From assembly GCA_039929265.1 (NCBI GenBank), contig JBDSRN010000009.1, positions 1 to 12,930 of the forward strand: 12,930 bases of DNA, in the 5' to 3' direction. The notes below the pieces were generated by a model. The model was given only the letters and a program-made list of their open reading frames with translations. It was not told the origin of the DNA and ran no database searches. This document shows positions 6,492 to 12,930 of this stretch, one piece after another; within the stretch, counting starts at the first letter, position 1, and every line of letters begins with the position of its first letter. The DNA comes from ZC4RG30 sp039929265 (lineage in GTDB: Bacteria > Pseudomonadota > Gammaproteobacteria > Steroidobacterales > Steroidobacteraceae). The position numbers and the translations under genes are program-made.

Positions 6492-6647
6492 ATTCGCCAC
6501 TCCTGACTCGCTTGGCCGCCTGACGCGGCACATACAATATGCATTTGGTATAGCCATTTTGCGCAACACGCGCGAGAATTTTGACTTCTCCAATCCTGGG
6601 TACCACAACCCGGCAGTGCACCTGCTGTTTCCTCGCTCCGAAAAAAT

Positions 6648-7358
6648 ATGCAAGAGTACGTATTCCCGCCTCTGGAAGTGCCATCGATTGATGTAGCCGG
6701 ACAGCGCGCCAGATTTCCAGTGCATCGAATCTACTGCGTCGGCCGCAACTATCGCGAGCACGCAATTGAAATGGGAGGCGATCCGACACGCGAGCTACCT
6801 TTTTTCTTCCAGAAAGCGCCTGACTCGATTATTCCGACTGGCGCCGCCATCCCGTATCCAGCGAGAACTCGAAACTTCCATCACGAAATCGAATTGGTCG
6901 TTGCAATCGGAAAGCCGGCACGCAATCTGACGATCGCGCAGTCGCTGCAGCATGTGTTCGGCTATGCCGTGGGAAACGACTTCACCCGACGCGACCTGCA
7001 GAACGAGGCCAAAGAAAAACGCAGGCCCTGGGACACTGCCAAGAATTTCGATGCCTCTGCTGCTATCGGTCAAATACACGCCGCGCAATCCGTCGGCCAC
7101 CTTGCCAGCGGAAGAATCTGGCTTGCCGTAAACGGCAATATCCGGCAGGACGCGGACATTGCCGATCTCATCTGGAATGTTCCCGAGATAGTGGCCGAGC
7201 TATCGACATACTTCGAGCTTCTTCCAGGGGATCTCATCTTTACCGGGACGCCAGCAGGAGTCGGCAGCCTGGCAATCGGTGATGTTGTCACGGGCGGCAT
7301 AGATGGACTCGGAGAGCTGACGAACCGAATTTGCCAGGCGCCCGGAGCACTTGAGTAA
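6648..7358 (+). CDS. Fumarylacetoacetate-hydrolase-family protein, fumarylpyruvate-hydrolase-like
   Basis: A 236-residue FAH-fold enzyme. IYCVGRNYREHAIEMG (28-43) and PFFFQKAPDSIIP (51-63) precede the metal ligands E80 and E82 in HHEIELVV, with D111 in VGNDFTRRDLQ as the third. RPWDTAKNFD (126-135), ELLPGDLIFTGTPAGVG and GLGELTNRI complete the signature. The pattern is closest in my memory to fumarylpyruvate hydrolases, which split fumarylpyruvate into fumarate and pyruvate at the end of the gentisate route. No gentisate dioxygenase or maleylpyruvate isomerase is nearby, so an orphan dicarbonyl hydrolase or oxaloacetate-type activity is also possible. Family call is firm, substrate is not. 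No obvious ribosome site precedes the ATG (CCGAAAAAAT). The inverted motif GCAGTGCA lies 27 bp upstream. Confidence 0.9.
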   Translation: MQEYVFPPLEVPSIDVAGQRARFPVHRIYCVGRNYREHAIEMGGDPTRELPFFFQKAPDSIIPTGAAIPYPARTRNFHHEIELVVAIGKPARNLTIAQSLQHVFGYAVGNDFTRRDLQNEAKEKRRPWDTAKNFDASAAIGQIHAAQSVGHLASGRIWLAVNGNIRQDADIADLIWNVPEIVAELSTYFELLPGDLIFTGTPAGVGSLAIGDVVTGGIDGLGELTNRICQAPGALE

Positions 7359-7497
7359 GGATTGTTTTTCAGGGGAGTGGTCGCCGGGGATTTTTGTCGA
7401 CTCGAATGCCACGAGCTTGAGCTGTCACCGCAGTAGACGTGGCGGGCAGCGACGCCCTGTTTGCCTGCGTGTACGGATGCGACGCCAGGCTCGGTCT

Positions 7498-8979
7498 TCA
7501 TTTCGGCCGTCGCGCGAAACGCCGCCGAACTTTTGCGACGGGCGCAGGCGCGGTTGCCGGATTGACCCAGCCCCCGTCCCGCGCGATCAGATCGTCAGCA
7601 GCCTTCGGGCCCCAGGTTCCTCGGGCATAGGGCACCACCTTTCGATGCCGCTTTATCACGGGCTCGACTGCTGTCCACGCTGCCTCCACCACGTCGTCGC
7701 GAGTGAACAGTGCGGGATTGCCTTCGATTGCATCCCCGAGCAGACGCTGGTACGGAGATTCCTCACCGGGACGCTCGTCGACCAGGAACAACTCGCGTTG
7801 CTCGCCGACGAAGCGCTTGCCAGGGCGCTTGACGCGCGCAGCCAGCGCGATGGCGGCCGTCGGCGACAGGCGAAAGCGCAAGTAGTTGGCACGCTCCGCG
7901 TGCGCCGGGGAATCCTCGAACAGCTGCTGCGGCGGAACTTTCATCTGCACCACGACTTCCGCGGCAGTGCTCGCCATGAACTTGCCCGAGCGCAAGTACC
8001 AGGGCACGCCCTGCCACCGCCACGAATCGACGAACAAGCGCAGCGCGCAGAAAGTCTCGACATCGGATTGCGCAGCGACGCCCTTTTCGCGGCGATAGCC
8101 CGAGTACTGACCACGGATCAGATCCTGGGATCGCAAGGGTCGCACCGCCTGCAGCACGTCGGCTGTTTCGCCATGGACGGCCGAGAATCCCTTGCTGGTC
8201 GGCGGTTCCATCGCCAGCAACGCGAGAATCTGGAAAAGATGGTTTTGCACAACGTCGCGCAGGCAGCCGGTGGTTTCGTAGAACGAGCCGCGATCCTCCA
8301 CACCGAAGTCTTCCGACACCGTGATCTGCACGCTCGCGATGAAGTTTCGGTTCCACAGCGGCTCGAGAAAGGAGTTTGCAAAGCGGAAATAGAGAATGTT
8401 CATGATCGCTTCCTTGGCAAGGAAGTGATCGATCCGGAAAATGGCGTCCTCATCGAACGCGGACAGCGCAATGCGATTGAGCTTGCGTGCGGAAGCAAGA
8501 TCACGCCCGAAGGGCTTCTCGATGATGACGCGCGCATTGGAGTTGATGCCGGCTGCCGCCAATCCTTCGATCACGGTGCCGAACAGCGCCGGAGGAATCG
8601 CCAGGTAGTATGCGGGCCGATTCAGCTGGCCGAGCTCGCGCTTGAGGGCCTCGAATGTCCCGAGATTCTGGTAGTTGCCACCCACGAAGCGCAGCTTCGA
8701 GAGCAACCGATGCAAAGCTCTGGCATCTTGCACGCCGGCATATTCGCGAATGCTGGCCGTTGCCCGCTCGCGCAACCTCTCCAGGGTGTAGTCTGGACGC
8801 GCAACCCCAATCACCGGCAAGTCCAACTCGCCTTGACGCGCCAATGCATGCAGTGCCGGAAAAATCATCTTGTACGCGAGATCGCCGGTGATGCCGAACA
8901 AAACCAGCGCATCGGCACGACTTGCGTTCGTTTTGGTACCGAGTTCGCTCGGTGCGGGGTTCTGCTCAATTTTCTTCAT
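7498..8979 (-). CDS. zwf: Glucose-6-phosphate 1-dehydrogenase
   Basis: This 493-residue protein oxidises glucose 6-phosphate to 6-phosphogluconolactone, making NADPH for the oxidative pentose-phosphate or Entner-Doudoroff route. It has the nucleotide motif FGITGDLAYK (28-37), EKPFGRDL (154-161) and the active-site signature RIDHFLAKE (182-190). The usual form is RIDHYLGKE; Y to F is conservative and G188 to Ala is a minor departure. Its length matches E. coli Zwf (491). The start at 8979 gives this length; the open frame continues to an ATG at 9102 with 41 extra unlikely residues. Neither start has a strong ribosome site. It is convergent with the FAH-family gene across 139 bp. No gnd, pgl or edd lies in the window. 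The long open frame on the other strand is a shadow. Confidence 0.96.
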   Translation of the reverse strand: MKKIEQNPAPSELGTKTNASRADALVLFGITGDLAYKMIFPALHALARQGELDLPVIGVARPDYTLERLRERATASIREYAGVQDARALHRLLSKLRFVGGNYQNLGTFEALKRELGQLNRPAYYLAIPPALFGTVIEGLAAAGINSNARVIIEKPFGRDLASARKLNRIALSAFDEDAIFRIDHFLAKEAIMNILYFRFANSFLEPLWNRNFIASVQITVSEDFGVEDRGSFYETTGCLRDVVQNHLFQILALLAMEPPTSKGFSAVHGETADVLQAVRPLRSQDLIRGQYSGYRREKGVAAQSDVETFCALRLFVDSWRWQGVPWYLRSGKFMASTAAEVVVQMKVPPQQLFEDSPAHAERANYLRFRLSPTAAIALAARVKRPGKRFVGEQRELFLVDERPGEESPYQRLLGDAIEGNPALFTRDDVVEAAWTAVEPVIKRHRKVVPYARGTWGPKAADDLIARDGGWVNPATAPAPVAKVRRRFARRPK

Positions 8980-9274
8980 GGGAAGCACCGACGCACCAAT
9001 CGACCTACTGAACAGCGACCTCGGCGATCTCAGCTCCAGAATATCGCAGTCGCGTGTTTTAGCTTGCCAAATGGGGTCACACGTGGTTGGTTGCACGAAC
9101 ATCCCCGTTCAGCGCATCAGCCCCGCTTGACCGGGCAGAGAGACGGCAGTCTTCCATGGTTTGCACTTACACGGTATCAGATTGCACTGACATCGCGGAT
9201 ATCCTGACGCGCTCATAGTCGACCGGCTTCGCGTCAATCAGGCTTGCCGGTCTGTCTTTCATGAGAGGTGTCAC
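8980..9274. other. Divergent spacer between zwf and the DUF3309 gene
   Basis: This 295-bp spacer should hold both promoters, but no good sigma-70 pair is visible. It contains a direct repeat TTGCACT at 9161-9167 and 9182-9188, 21 bp apart (two helical turns), and a 7-bp inverted repeat just before the DUF3309 gene. On the zwf side TTGGCA and GATATT occur, but at 19 bp spacing. Confidence 0.5.
9221..9252. repeat. Inverted repeat upstream of the DUF3309 gene
   Basis: GACCGGC (9221-9227) and GCCGGTC (9246-9252) form a perfect 7-bp stem with an 18-nt spacer. The second arm ends 11 bp before the ribosome site of the small membrane protein. It may be an operator or a leader stem-loop affecting translation. 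Confidence 0.4.
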
Positions 9275-9433
9275 ATGTCATTGGGAGCCATTCTTCTTAT
9301 CGTGCTTGTGCTGATTCTGCTGGGTGTGATTCCTGCCTGGCCCCATAGTCGTGAGTGGGGTTATGGACCTTCCGGTGGGCTCGGTGTGGTAGTCGTGATC
9401 ATCATCGTCCTGCTGCTGATGGGAAGAATCTGA
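9275..9433 (+). CDS. DUF3309-type small membrane protein
   Basis: A 52-residue protein. A first hydrophobic segment (SLGAILLIVLVLILLGVIP, 2-20) is followed by the diagnostic polar turn WPHSREWGYGPSGGLG (22-37), a second hydrophobic segment (38-49, valine/isoleucine/leucine only) and the ending GRI. This arrangement is what I recall of DUF3309 proteins, which are common, tiny and of unknown function in proteobacteria and are often seen with stress genes. AGAGG at 9264-9268 is 6 nt before the ATG, a good ribosome site. It stands alone between zwf (divergent) and the NhaR-like regulator. A short T run follows the stop (9442-9447), without a clear stem. Confidence 0.85.
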   Translation: MSLGAILLIVLVLILLGVIPAWPHSREWGYGPSGGLGVVVVIIIVLLLMGRI

Positions 9434-9642
9434 CGCTGAGCTTTTTTGGTTGCCCAGAGTCAAGGCTGTCTTTCAGTCATCAGGCCGGTGAATTCGGTGC
9501 GTCCGGATCGAGGTAATAAAGTACCGTGTAGATGCTCGCAATCTTGTGGCGTGCTCTTCCCATGGCCGACGAGCCAGATGTGGCGCAATGCCGCTTCCAT
9601 CGATGCAAGGTATCCACACGCCTGGAGCGGAGCGAAATCGCT

Positions 9643-10551
9643 ATGGCAATCCTGCGCAAACTCAACTATCAACATTTGCTCTACTTCTGGTCGGTGGTGC
9701 GCACAGGAAGCCTGGCCAAGGCGTGCGACGAACTGGCGCTATCTGCGCCGACGATCAGCGCACAACTGAGAACTCTGGAAGAGCGTTTGGGCGAGAAGCT
9801 TTTGATGAAATCGGGTCGCACACTGATTCCCACGGAGGTCGGTCGCCTGGTATACGGCTACGCAGACGAAATCTTCGGGCTGGGACGTGACTTGGTGGAC
9901 GCACTCGAACATCGTCCGTCGAGACGCCCGCTGCGTTTTGTGGTCGGCATCGATGATGTGGTGCCCAAGGAAATTGCCCATCGCTTGATTGCGCCTGCGC
10001 TCGCATTGACCCAACCGGTTCGACTGGTCTGTCGTGAGGGAACCATGGAGCGCCTGGTCGCGGACCTCGCGGTACGGGAAATCGATCTCGTGTTGTCCGA
10101 TGCGCCGCTCACACCGAACTTCAATGTGCGCGCTTACAGCCATTGCCTGGGAAAGTCTGAGGAAGTGTGGATGGCAACTCCCATGCTTGCAAAAACCCTT
10201 CGCAGAGGATTTCCAAAATCCCTCGATAGCGTACCCGTACTCCTGCCGACAGACGACACGGCGATACGGCGCGCGCTTGATCAATGGCTGGACAGTCATG
10301 GGGTGCGCCCGATTGTCATGGGTGAATTCGAGGACTACGCACTCATGCGGGAATTTGCCCGCGCCGGCCACGGCTTCGCTCCCGTCCCGTCGGTGTTGCG
10401 TGAGCAGTACCGACGCGAATACGGGTTCTCGTCGGTGGGTCCGGCCAAGGGGGTCGACGCGCAGTTCTTTGCCATTTCGGTCGAGCGTCAGATCAAGCAT
10501 CCCGCCGTCATGGCAGTTGTTCAGAACGCGCGCAAGCTATTCATGAACTGA
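9643..10551 (+). CDS. LysR-family regulator, NhaR-like
   Basis: A 302-residue LysR-type transcription factor. The N-terminal winged helix-turn-helix spans about 8-65 (NYQHLLYFWSVVRTGSLAKA, then LSAPTISAQLRTLEERLG). The effector domain from about 92 has DVGV-like FVVGIDDVVPKEIAHRLI, LRCFE-like LVCREGTMERLVADL, DLVLSDAPL and GEFEDYALMREFA, all parallel to E. coli NhaR. NhaR activates nhaA (Na+/H+ antiporter) in response to sodium and also acts on other stress genes. No nhaA or nhaB is in the window, so the target is unknown; it may act on the stress genes beside it. ATG at 9643 is preceded by GGAG with 10 nt spacing. A longer frame to 9532 would add 37 residues with no family likeness. It ends 13 bp from the convergent usp gene. 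Confidence 0.9.
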   Translation: MAILRKLNYQHLLYFWSVVRTGSLAKACDELALSAPTISAQLRTLEERLGEKLLMKSGRTLIPTEVGRLVYGYADEIFGLGRDLVDALEHRPSRRPLRFVVGIDDVVPKEIAHRLIAPALALTQPVRLVCREGTMERLVADLAVREIDLVLSDAPLTPNFNVRAYSHCLGKSEEVWMATPMLAKTLRRGFPKSLDSVPVLLPTDDTAIRRALDQWLDSHGVRPIVMGEFEDYALMREFARAGHGFAPVPSVLREQYRREYGFSSVGPAKGVDAQFFAISVERQIKHPAVMAVVQNARKLFMN

Positions 10552-10564
10552 ACGAACTGCCAAC

Positions 10565-11464
10565 TCAGGCGCTCAACGGCACTGCTCTCTTGCCACTCGT
10601 CGCCCTTGGTTCCGCAACCGAACCGCGCGGAACGACCATGACGTCGCACTCGACCTCTTTCACTAGCTGATTGGCGACGCTACCCAGCAGCGCCCGCCGG
10701 ACCGGCCCATCGCCCCGGGTTCCCATGATGAGGAGGTCTGGCTGATGGATCTCAATGGCGCGAAGAATTGCCGCAACCGGATTGCCCGCAGCAATCACGA
10801 TCTCATAGCGCCTGAAATCTGCACTGACCTGTCGAAGCACTGCGCGCACAGCCGCCGCAGTCTCTCCTTGCCAATAGCGGATGTCCGGAGTGGTTTCAGG
10901 CATCCAGATACTTGCAGACGGCAAGACACCTCGATAGTGATGCTCATGCGCATGAACCACAACAGCCTGTGCGTCGGCGCCGCACAGCAGCGATTCGGCA
11001 GCTCTCACGACTGCGGCGGCCCCGCGCGATAGATCCAACGCGACCAGAATTTTCCGGTATCCCGCTCCAGCAGCACCCTGGACGATGAGCAAAGGACACT
11101 TTCGGGCGCTTAGAATCTTCTGAGCAATCGTCCCATCGACGATACCACGCGAGCGATGCGGTCCAACGATCAGTATATCCGCCTTCTGTTGCTCGATCGT
11201 GTCGAGGATCAGTCGGCCTGGACTGCCGGTGCGCACCAGCACGTTGGGCAGAGGCTCGGTTCGCCACTGAGGCGGTCGCGCGCTAGTGCGAAGTCTCGCC
11301 GTTGCGATCTGCAGCGACTGCTCAAGAATTCCCTCTGTCGCCGCTGGCGACACGACGTGCAATAGAGATATGGTCCCGCCGATCTCCTGGGCTAGAAGTC
11401 CAGCACGCTCAACCGCGCGCTGGCTCTTCGGCAGGAGATCGGTCGCACACAACAATCTTGTCAT
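10565..11464 (-). CDS. Tandem-domain universal stress protein
   Basis: A 299-residue protein of two Usp domains, about 1-132 and 136-282, as in UspE-like proteins. Domain 2 keeps the complete ATP-binding motif G-2x-G-9x-G-S at 248-262 (GTRGDGPVRRALLGS). In domain 1 the matching site reads GPHR at 101-104 and has Ala where the third Gly would be, so it probably does not bind ATP in the standard way. Domain 2 also carries a His-rich stretch HAHEHHYRG (171-179). Usp proteins help survival during starvation, oxygen limitation or respiratory block. ATG is preceded by GTGGAG at good spacing. The rnk-like gene ends 49 bp upstream on the same strand, so the two probably form one transcript. Confidence 0.93.
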   Translation of the reverse strand: MTRLLCATDLLPKSQRAVERAGLLAQEIGGTISLLHVVSPAATEGILEQSLQIATARLRTSARPPQWRTEPLPNVLVRTGSPGRLILDTIEQQKADILIVGPHRSRGIVDGTIAQKILSARKCPLLIVQGAAGAGYRKILVALDLSRGAAAVVRAAESLLCGADAQAVVVHAHEHHYRGVLPSASIWMPETTPDIRYWQGETAAAVRAVLRQVSADFRRYEIVIAAGNPVAAILRAIEIHQPDLLIMGTRGDGPVRRALLGSVANQLVKEVECDVMVVPRGSVAEPRATSGKRAVPLSA

Positions 11465-11513
11465 TGCAAATCTCCACTAACTGCGAGTTGGCATCCGGTC
11501 GAACTGCGGGATG

Positions 11514-11969
11514 TCACGAAGCAAGTTGGTGGCTGTTGCCACATGACAGCGTCCCGCCGGCCGCCTCCCCGGTATCTTCGCCGGCTTGCTGGACTCGCTC
11601 GATGCGCAAATGCTGCAGCCCGCCAGGCATGAGCCACTCAACCTCATCGCCTTCACGGTAGCCAAGGAGCGCAGTACCGAGGGGAGCCAGCACGGAGATG
11701 CGCCGTGCACTCACGTCCGATTCCGCCGGACTTACAAGGACCAGCTCCTGACGTTCACCGCTGCGCATATTCACAACGCTCACCGTTGCGCCTAACGTGA
11801 CAACGGAGCTCGGCATCTCGCTCGGATCAAGCACGAGCGCGCGGTCGAGTTCCAGCCGCAGTTCATCCAGATGTTCCTGGTCATGACGCGTTGTCGGTCG
11901 GGATGCCAGCAGACCGCGCAACATGCGCGCATTTTTTTCTGTAATTACGATGGCACGATCATGACTCAT
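11514..11969 (-). CDS. rnk: Rnk-like GreA/GreB-family RNA polymerase-binding protein
   Basis: A 151-residue protein with the Rnk layout. A short helical N-terminus (ITEKNARMLRGLL, 9-21; ELRLELDRALVLDPSEMP, 36-53) leads into a C-terminal GreA/GreB FKBP-like domain (VVTLGATVSVVNMRSGERQE, 56-75; ISVLAPLGTALLGYREGDEV, 91-110; W112, MPGG 114-117). Rnk binds RNA polymerase near the secondary channel and competes with Gre factors, but its coiled coil is too short to stimulate cleavage. It was first named as a regulator of nucleoside diphosphate kinase. Its last 20 or so residues are polar and extend beyond E. coli Rnk (136). AGGAG lies 6-7 nt before the ATG, a strong site. It heads the probable rnk-usp transcript. 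Confidence 0.92.
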   Translation of the reverse strand: MSHDRAIVITEKNARMLRGLLASRPTTRHDQEHLDELRLELDRALVLDPSEMPSSVVTLGATVSVVNMRSGERQELVLVSPAESDVSARRISVLAPLGTALLGYREGDEVEWLMPGGLQHLRIERVQQAGEDTGEAAGGTLSCGNSHQLAS

Positions 11970-12029
11970 TGTTGACTCCTATCCCAAGCGATCCTCGGAG
12001 CAATCCTGGAAGAAGTGCGCAGTTAGATC

Positions 12030-12039
12030 AATTCGAATT
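12030..12039. repeat. Perfect palindrome at the rnk promoter
   Basis: AATTCGAATT is a 10-bp perfect palindrome directly adjoining the candidate -10 box, covering the expected transcription start. It is a possible operator. Its TTGAT extension on the minus strand resembles half an FNR/Anr site, but the second half is absent. Confidence 0.35.
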
Positions 12040-12068
12040 ATTTTAAGATTGTGTTTTAGTTTCTCGAA
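12040..12068 (-). promoter_or_regulatory. Candidate promoter for the rnk-usp transcript
   Basis: On the minus strand TTCGAG (12063-12068) and TAAAAT (12040-12045) are 17 bp apart. The -10 matches 5 of 6, the -35 only 3 of 6. The surrounding 12020-12090 is the most AT-rich part of the window. A leader of about 60 nt would follow. Confidence 0.45.
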
Positions 12069-12104
12069 CCTAATAACCCATTTTCACATGCCGGGATGCG
12101 CCGG

Positions 12105-12930
12105 CTACTCTGGCAATGTGTAGCGTGAGGCCACTAGCTCCCTGATCAGGTGCCGAGTCTGCAACGATGTGAGATCGGGACGTTGTTCGATGCGTTCGGT
12201 TTGTTCTGCGAGGGAGGTGTCCTTGATCGCCTCGCGAAACTAGCGTGAGTAGTCGTTGCGATGCAGGTGGAAAGACCAGGTCTGTTCATCAATGCCCTCG
12301 GCGATCTGACAAAAAATACCGAGATTCTGTGCTCGCAGATTCTGCCTGCCATCAGGACCGCGAAAGTAGAAACTGTGATGGCGCAGATTGCCTTCCGCGT
12401 ACTTGCGATGATGTCGAATGCGCGCGGCACGACACGGCTGCGGTTCCAGGGCGAAGGGTAGTCGACCATCACCCACCAGCCATGCAATCAGCCTGCCCGG
12501 CTCATACGCAAGATCGTGTGGCCAGATCAGCGGCTGCGCCACCACTCCCGCAAACTGCCGGAGCGTAACCTCCGGCGAATGCCCAACTGCGAAAATCACG
12601 TTGATCGGGCCGAGTACTGCCGGTGAGACGTGATCGGGACGAACAGTTACAACAATGGTTTCTCCGAGCTTGCGGGGCAGTACGGAGATGGCGTGTCCCC
12701 AGGACTGCGGCAGCATATGGTGTGCCTCATCGAGAACGATCCAGTGCGGTCGACCGGTTCGCACGCGCAATGCTTGCAGTCCGGCAATGAGCTGCGAGAA
12801 GAAAAAGGGCCGGTCTTCCAGAGGTAATCCGAGCAGATTCACGCCCAGGTTGGTCGCCGGGTCCTCCAGACTGGACAGTATCTCGCTCACATTGGGCGCG
12901 CGGTCAGAGCTACCCAGACACACGACGTCC
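12105..12930 (-). pseudogene. HAD/P-loop ATPase-type gene, 5' end outside window, internal TAG
   Basis: The visible part resembles the C-terminal half of long proteins I recall as a HAD-type phosphatase joined to a HerA-like/DUF87 P-loop ATPase. It shows Walker B IVLDEAHHML, preceded by VNLLGLPLEDRPFFFSQL and followed by VTVRPDHVSPAVL. Further on are HHRKYAEGNL, FYFRGPDGRQNLRAQNL and HRNDYSR. The frame is open to the window edge (12930), so Walker A and any HAD domain lie outside. After YSR a TAG at 12240-12242 stops translation where relatives, as I recall, have Trp. The same frame then continues for 44 codons, starting FREAIKD and ending SRYTLPE, to a normal TAG at 12105-12107. If TAG were TGG the gene would be intact. 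The function of the family is not established to my knowledge. The stopped product would lose only its C-terminal 45 residues and may still fold. Confidence 0.8.

Larger units (their letters stand above)
6262..6647. other. Gene-free stretch between the esterase and hydrolase genes
   Basis: No complete, recognisable gene is present. It contains a perfect 8-bp hairpin at 6316-6337, a short codon-biased open stretch at 6318-6491, and the AT-richer leader of the downstream hydrolase gene, including AATATGCATTTGGTATAG around 6537-6554. The esterase promoter and the hydrolase promoter should both lie here, but neither has a convincing -35/-10 pair; TTGGCC with TACAAT is present at 15 bp spacing. 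Confidence 0.6.

Noticed and set aside
6103..6696. 197-codon plus frame starting with a hydrophobic segment
   Set aside because: The apparent signal peptide is the reverse strand of the esterase N-terminus (Gln/Glu-rich region); the remainder is Arg/Cys/Ser-rich with no family.
6339..6761. 140-codon minus frame across the hydrolase leader
   Set aside because: Overlaps the start of the FAH-family gene and has no recognisable features; the plus frame in the same stretch has better codon bias.
7351..9207. 618-codon open frame on the plus strand
   Set aside because: It is fully antisense to zwf, whose protein is unmistakable; the translated product has no recognisable domain and arises from GC-rich codon bias.
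9431..9447. Terminator after the DUF3309 gene
   Set aside because: A run of six T is present, but the bases before it form no stem longer than 3 bp.
9460..9675. 71-codon minus frame before the NhaR-like gene
   Set aside because: Overlaps the regulator start, no homology recognised, no ribosome site; the 209-bp gap 9434-9642 shows nothing else convincing.
12021..12040. Possible FNR/Anr box near the rnk promoter
   Set aside because: Only one half-site (TTGAT on the minus strand) is present; the partner ATCAA at 4-bp spacing is missing.
1..12930. CRISPR array, tRNA, rRNA or phage attachment site
   Set aside because: No regularly spaced repeats, no cloverleaf-like sequence, and no integrase or phage genes were seen.

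Overview
The window looks like chromosomal DNA of a GC-rich proteobacterium. A gammaproteobacterium with class III polyhydroxyalkanoate (PHA) metabolism seems most likely, but that placement is inferred only from gene content: PhaE/PhaC class III synthase, PhaR, Rnk and NhaR-like proteins. The theme is carbon and energy storage plus stress adaptation. There are no RNA genes, no CRISPR array and no phage genes.

Layout. Positions 1-1377 hold one IS256-family insertion sequence with a full-length transposase and 30-bp imperfect terminal inverted repeats; its left end is at the window edge. Next comes a small HExxH metallopeptidase (1426-1956, +) whose 3' end runs 111 nt into the convergent 3' end of a short-chain dehydrogenase. 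That dehydrogenase (1846-2607, -) is the second gene of a tight phaR-SDR pair. A 193-bp divergent control region (3131-3323) separates the pair from phaE-phaC (3324-5179, +), which overlap by ATGA. A PHB-depolymerase-family esterase (5200-6261, -) ends only 20 bp from phaC. Positions 6262-6647 carry no convincing intact gene, but hold a hairpin and a short codon-biased open stretch that may be a relic. A fumarylacetoacetate-hydrolase-family enzyme (6648-7358, +) follows, then glucose-6-phosphate dehydrogenase (7498-8979, -), a 52-residue DUF3309-type membrane protein (9275-9433, +), a NhaR-like LysR regulator (9643-10551, +), a tandem universal stress protein (10565-11464, -) and an Rnk/GreA-like factor (11514-11969, -). 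The window ends in a 5'-incomplete HAD/P-loop ATPase-type gene (12105-12930, -) broken by one in-frame TAG.

How the genes fit together. PhaR is expected to sense PHA and repress PHA genes. The SDR could reduce 3-ketoacyl-CoA to the hydroxyacyl-CoA monomer, PhaEC would polymerise it, and the esterase may return monomers. Zwf makes NADPH. The Usp, Rnk and DUF3309 proteins belong to families often found in stationary-phase or stress gene sets. No phaA thiolase and no phasin gene is visible.

The best leads are: the nonsense codon in the ATPase gene at what I recall as a conserved Trp, followed by 44 intact family-like codons; an 8-mer (TGCACTGC) upstream of phaE that recurs inverted upstream of the hydrolase gene; the basic C-terminal tail of PhaE; and the possible gene relic at 6318-6491. 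I saw no clearly new multi-gene defence or signalling system.
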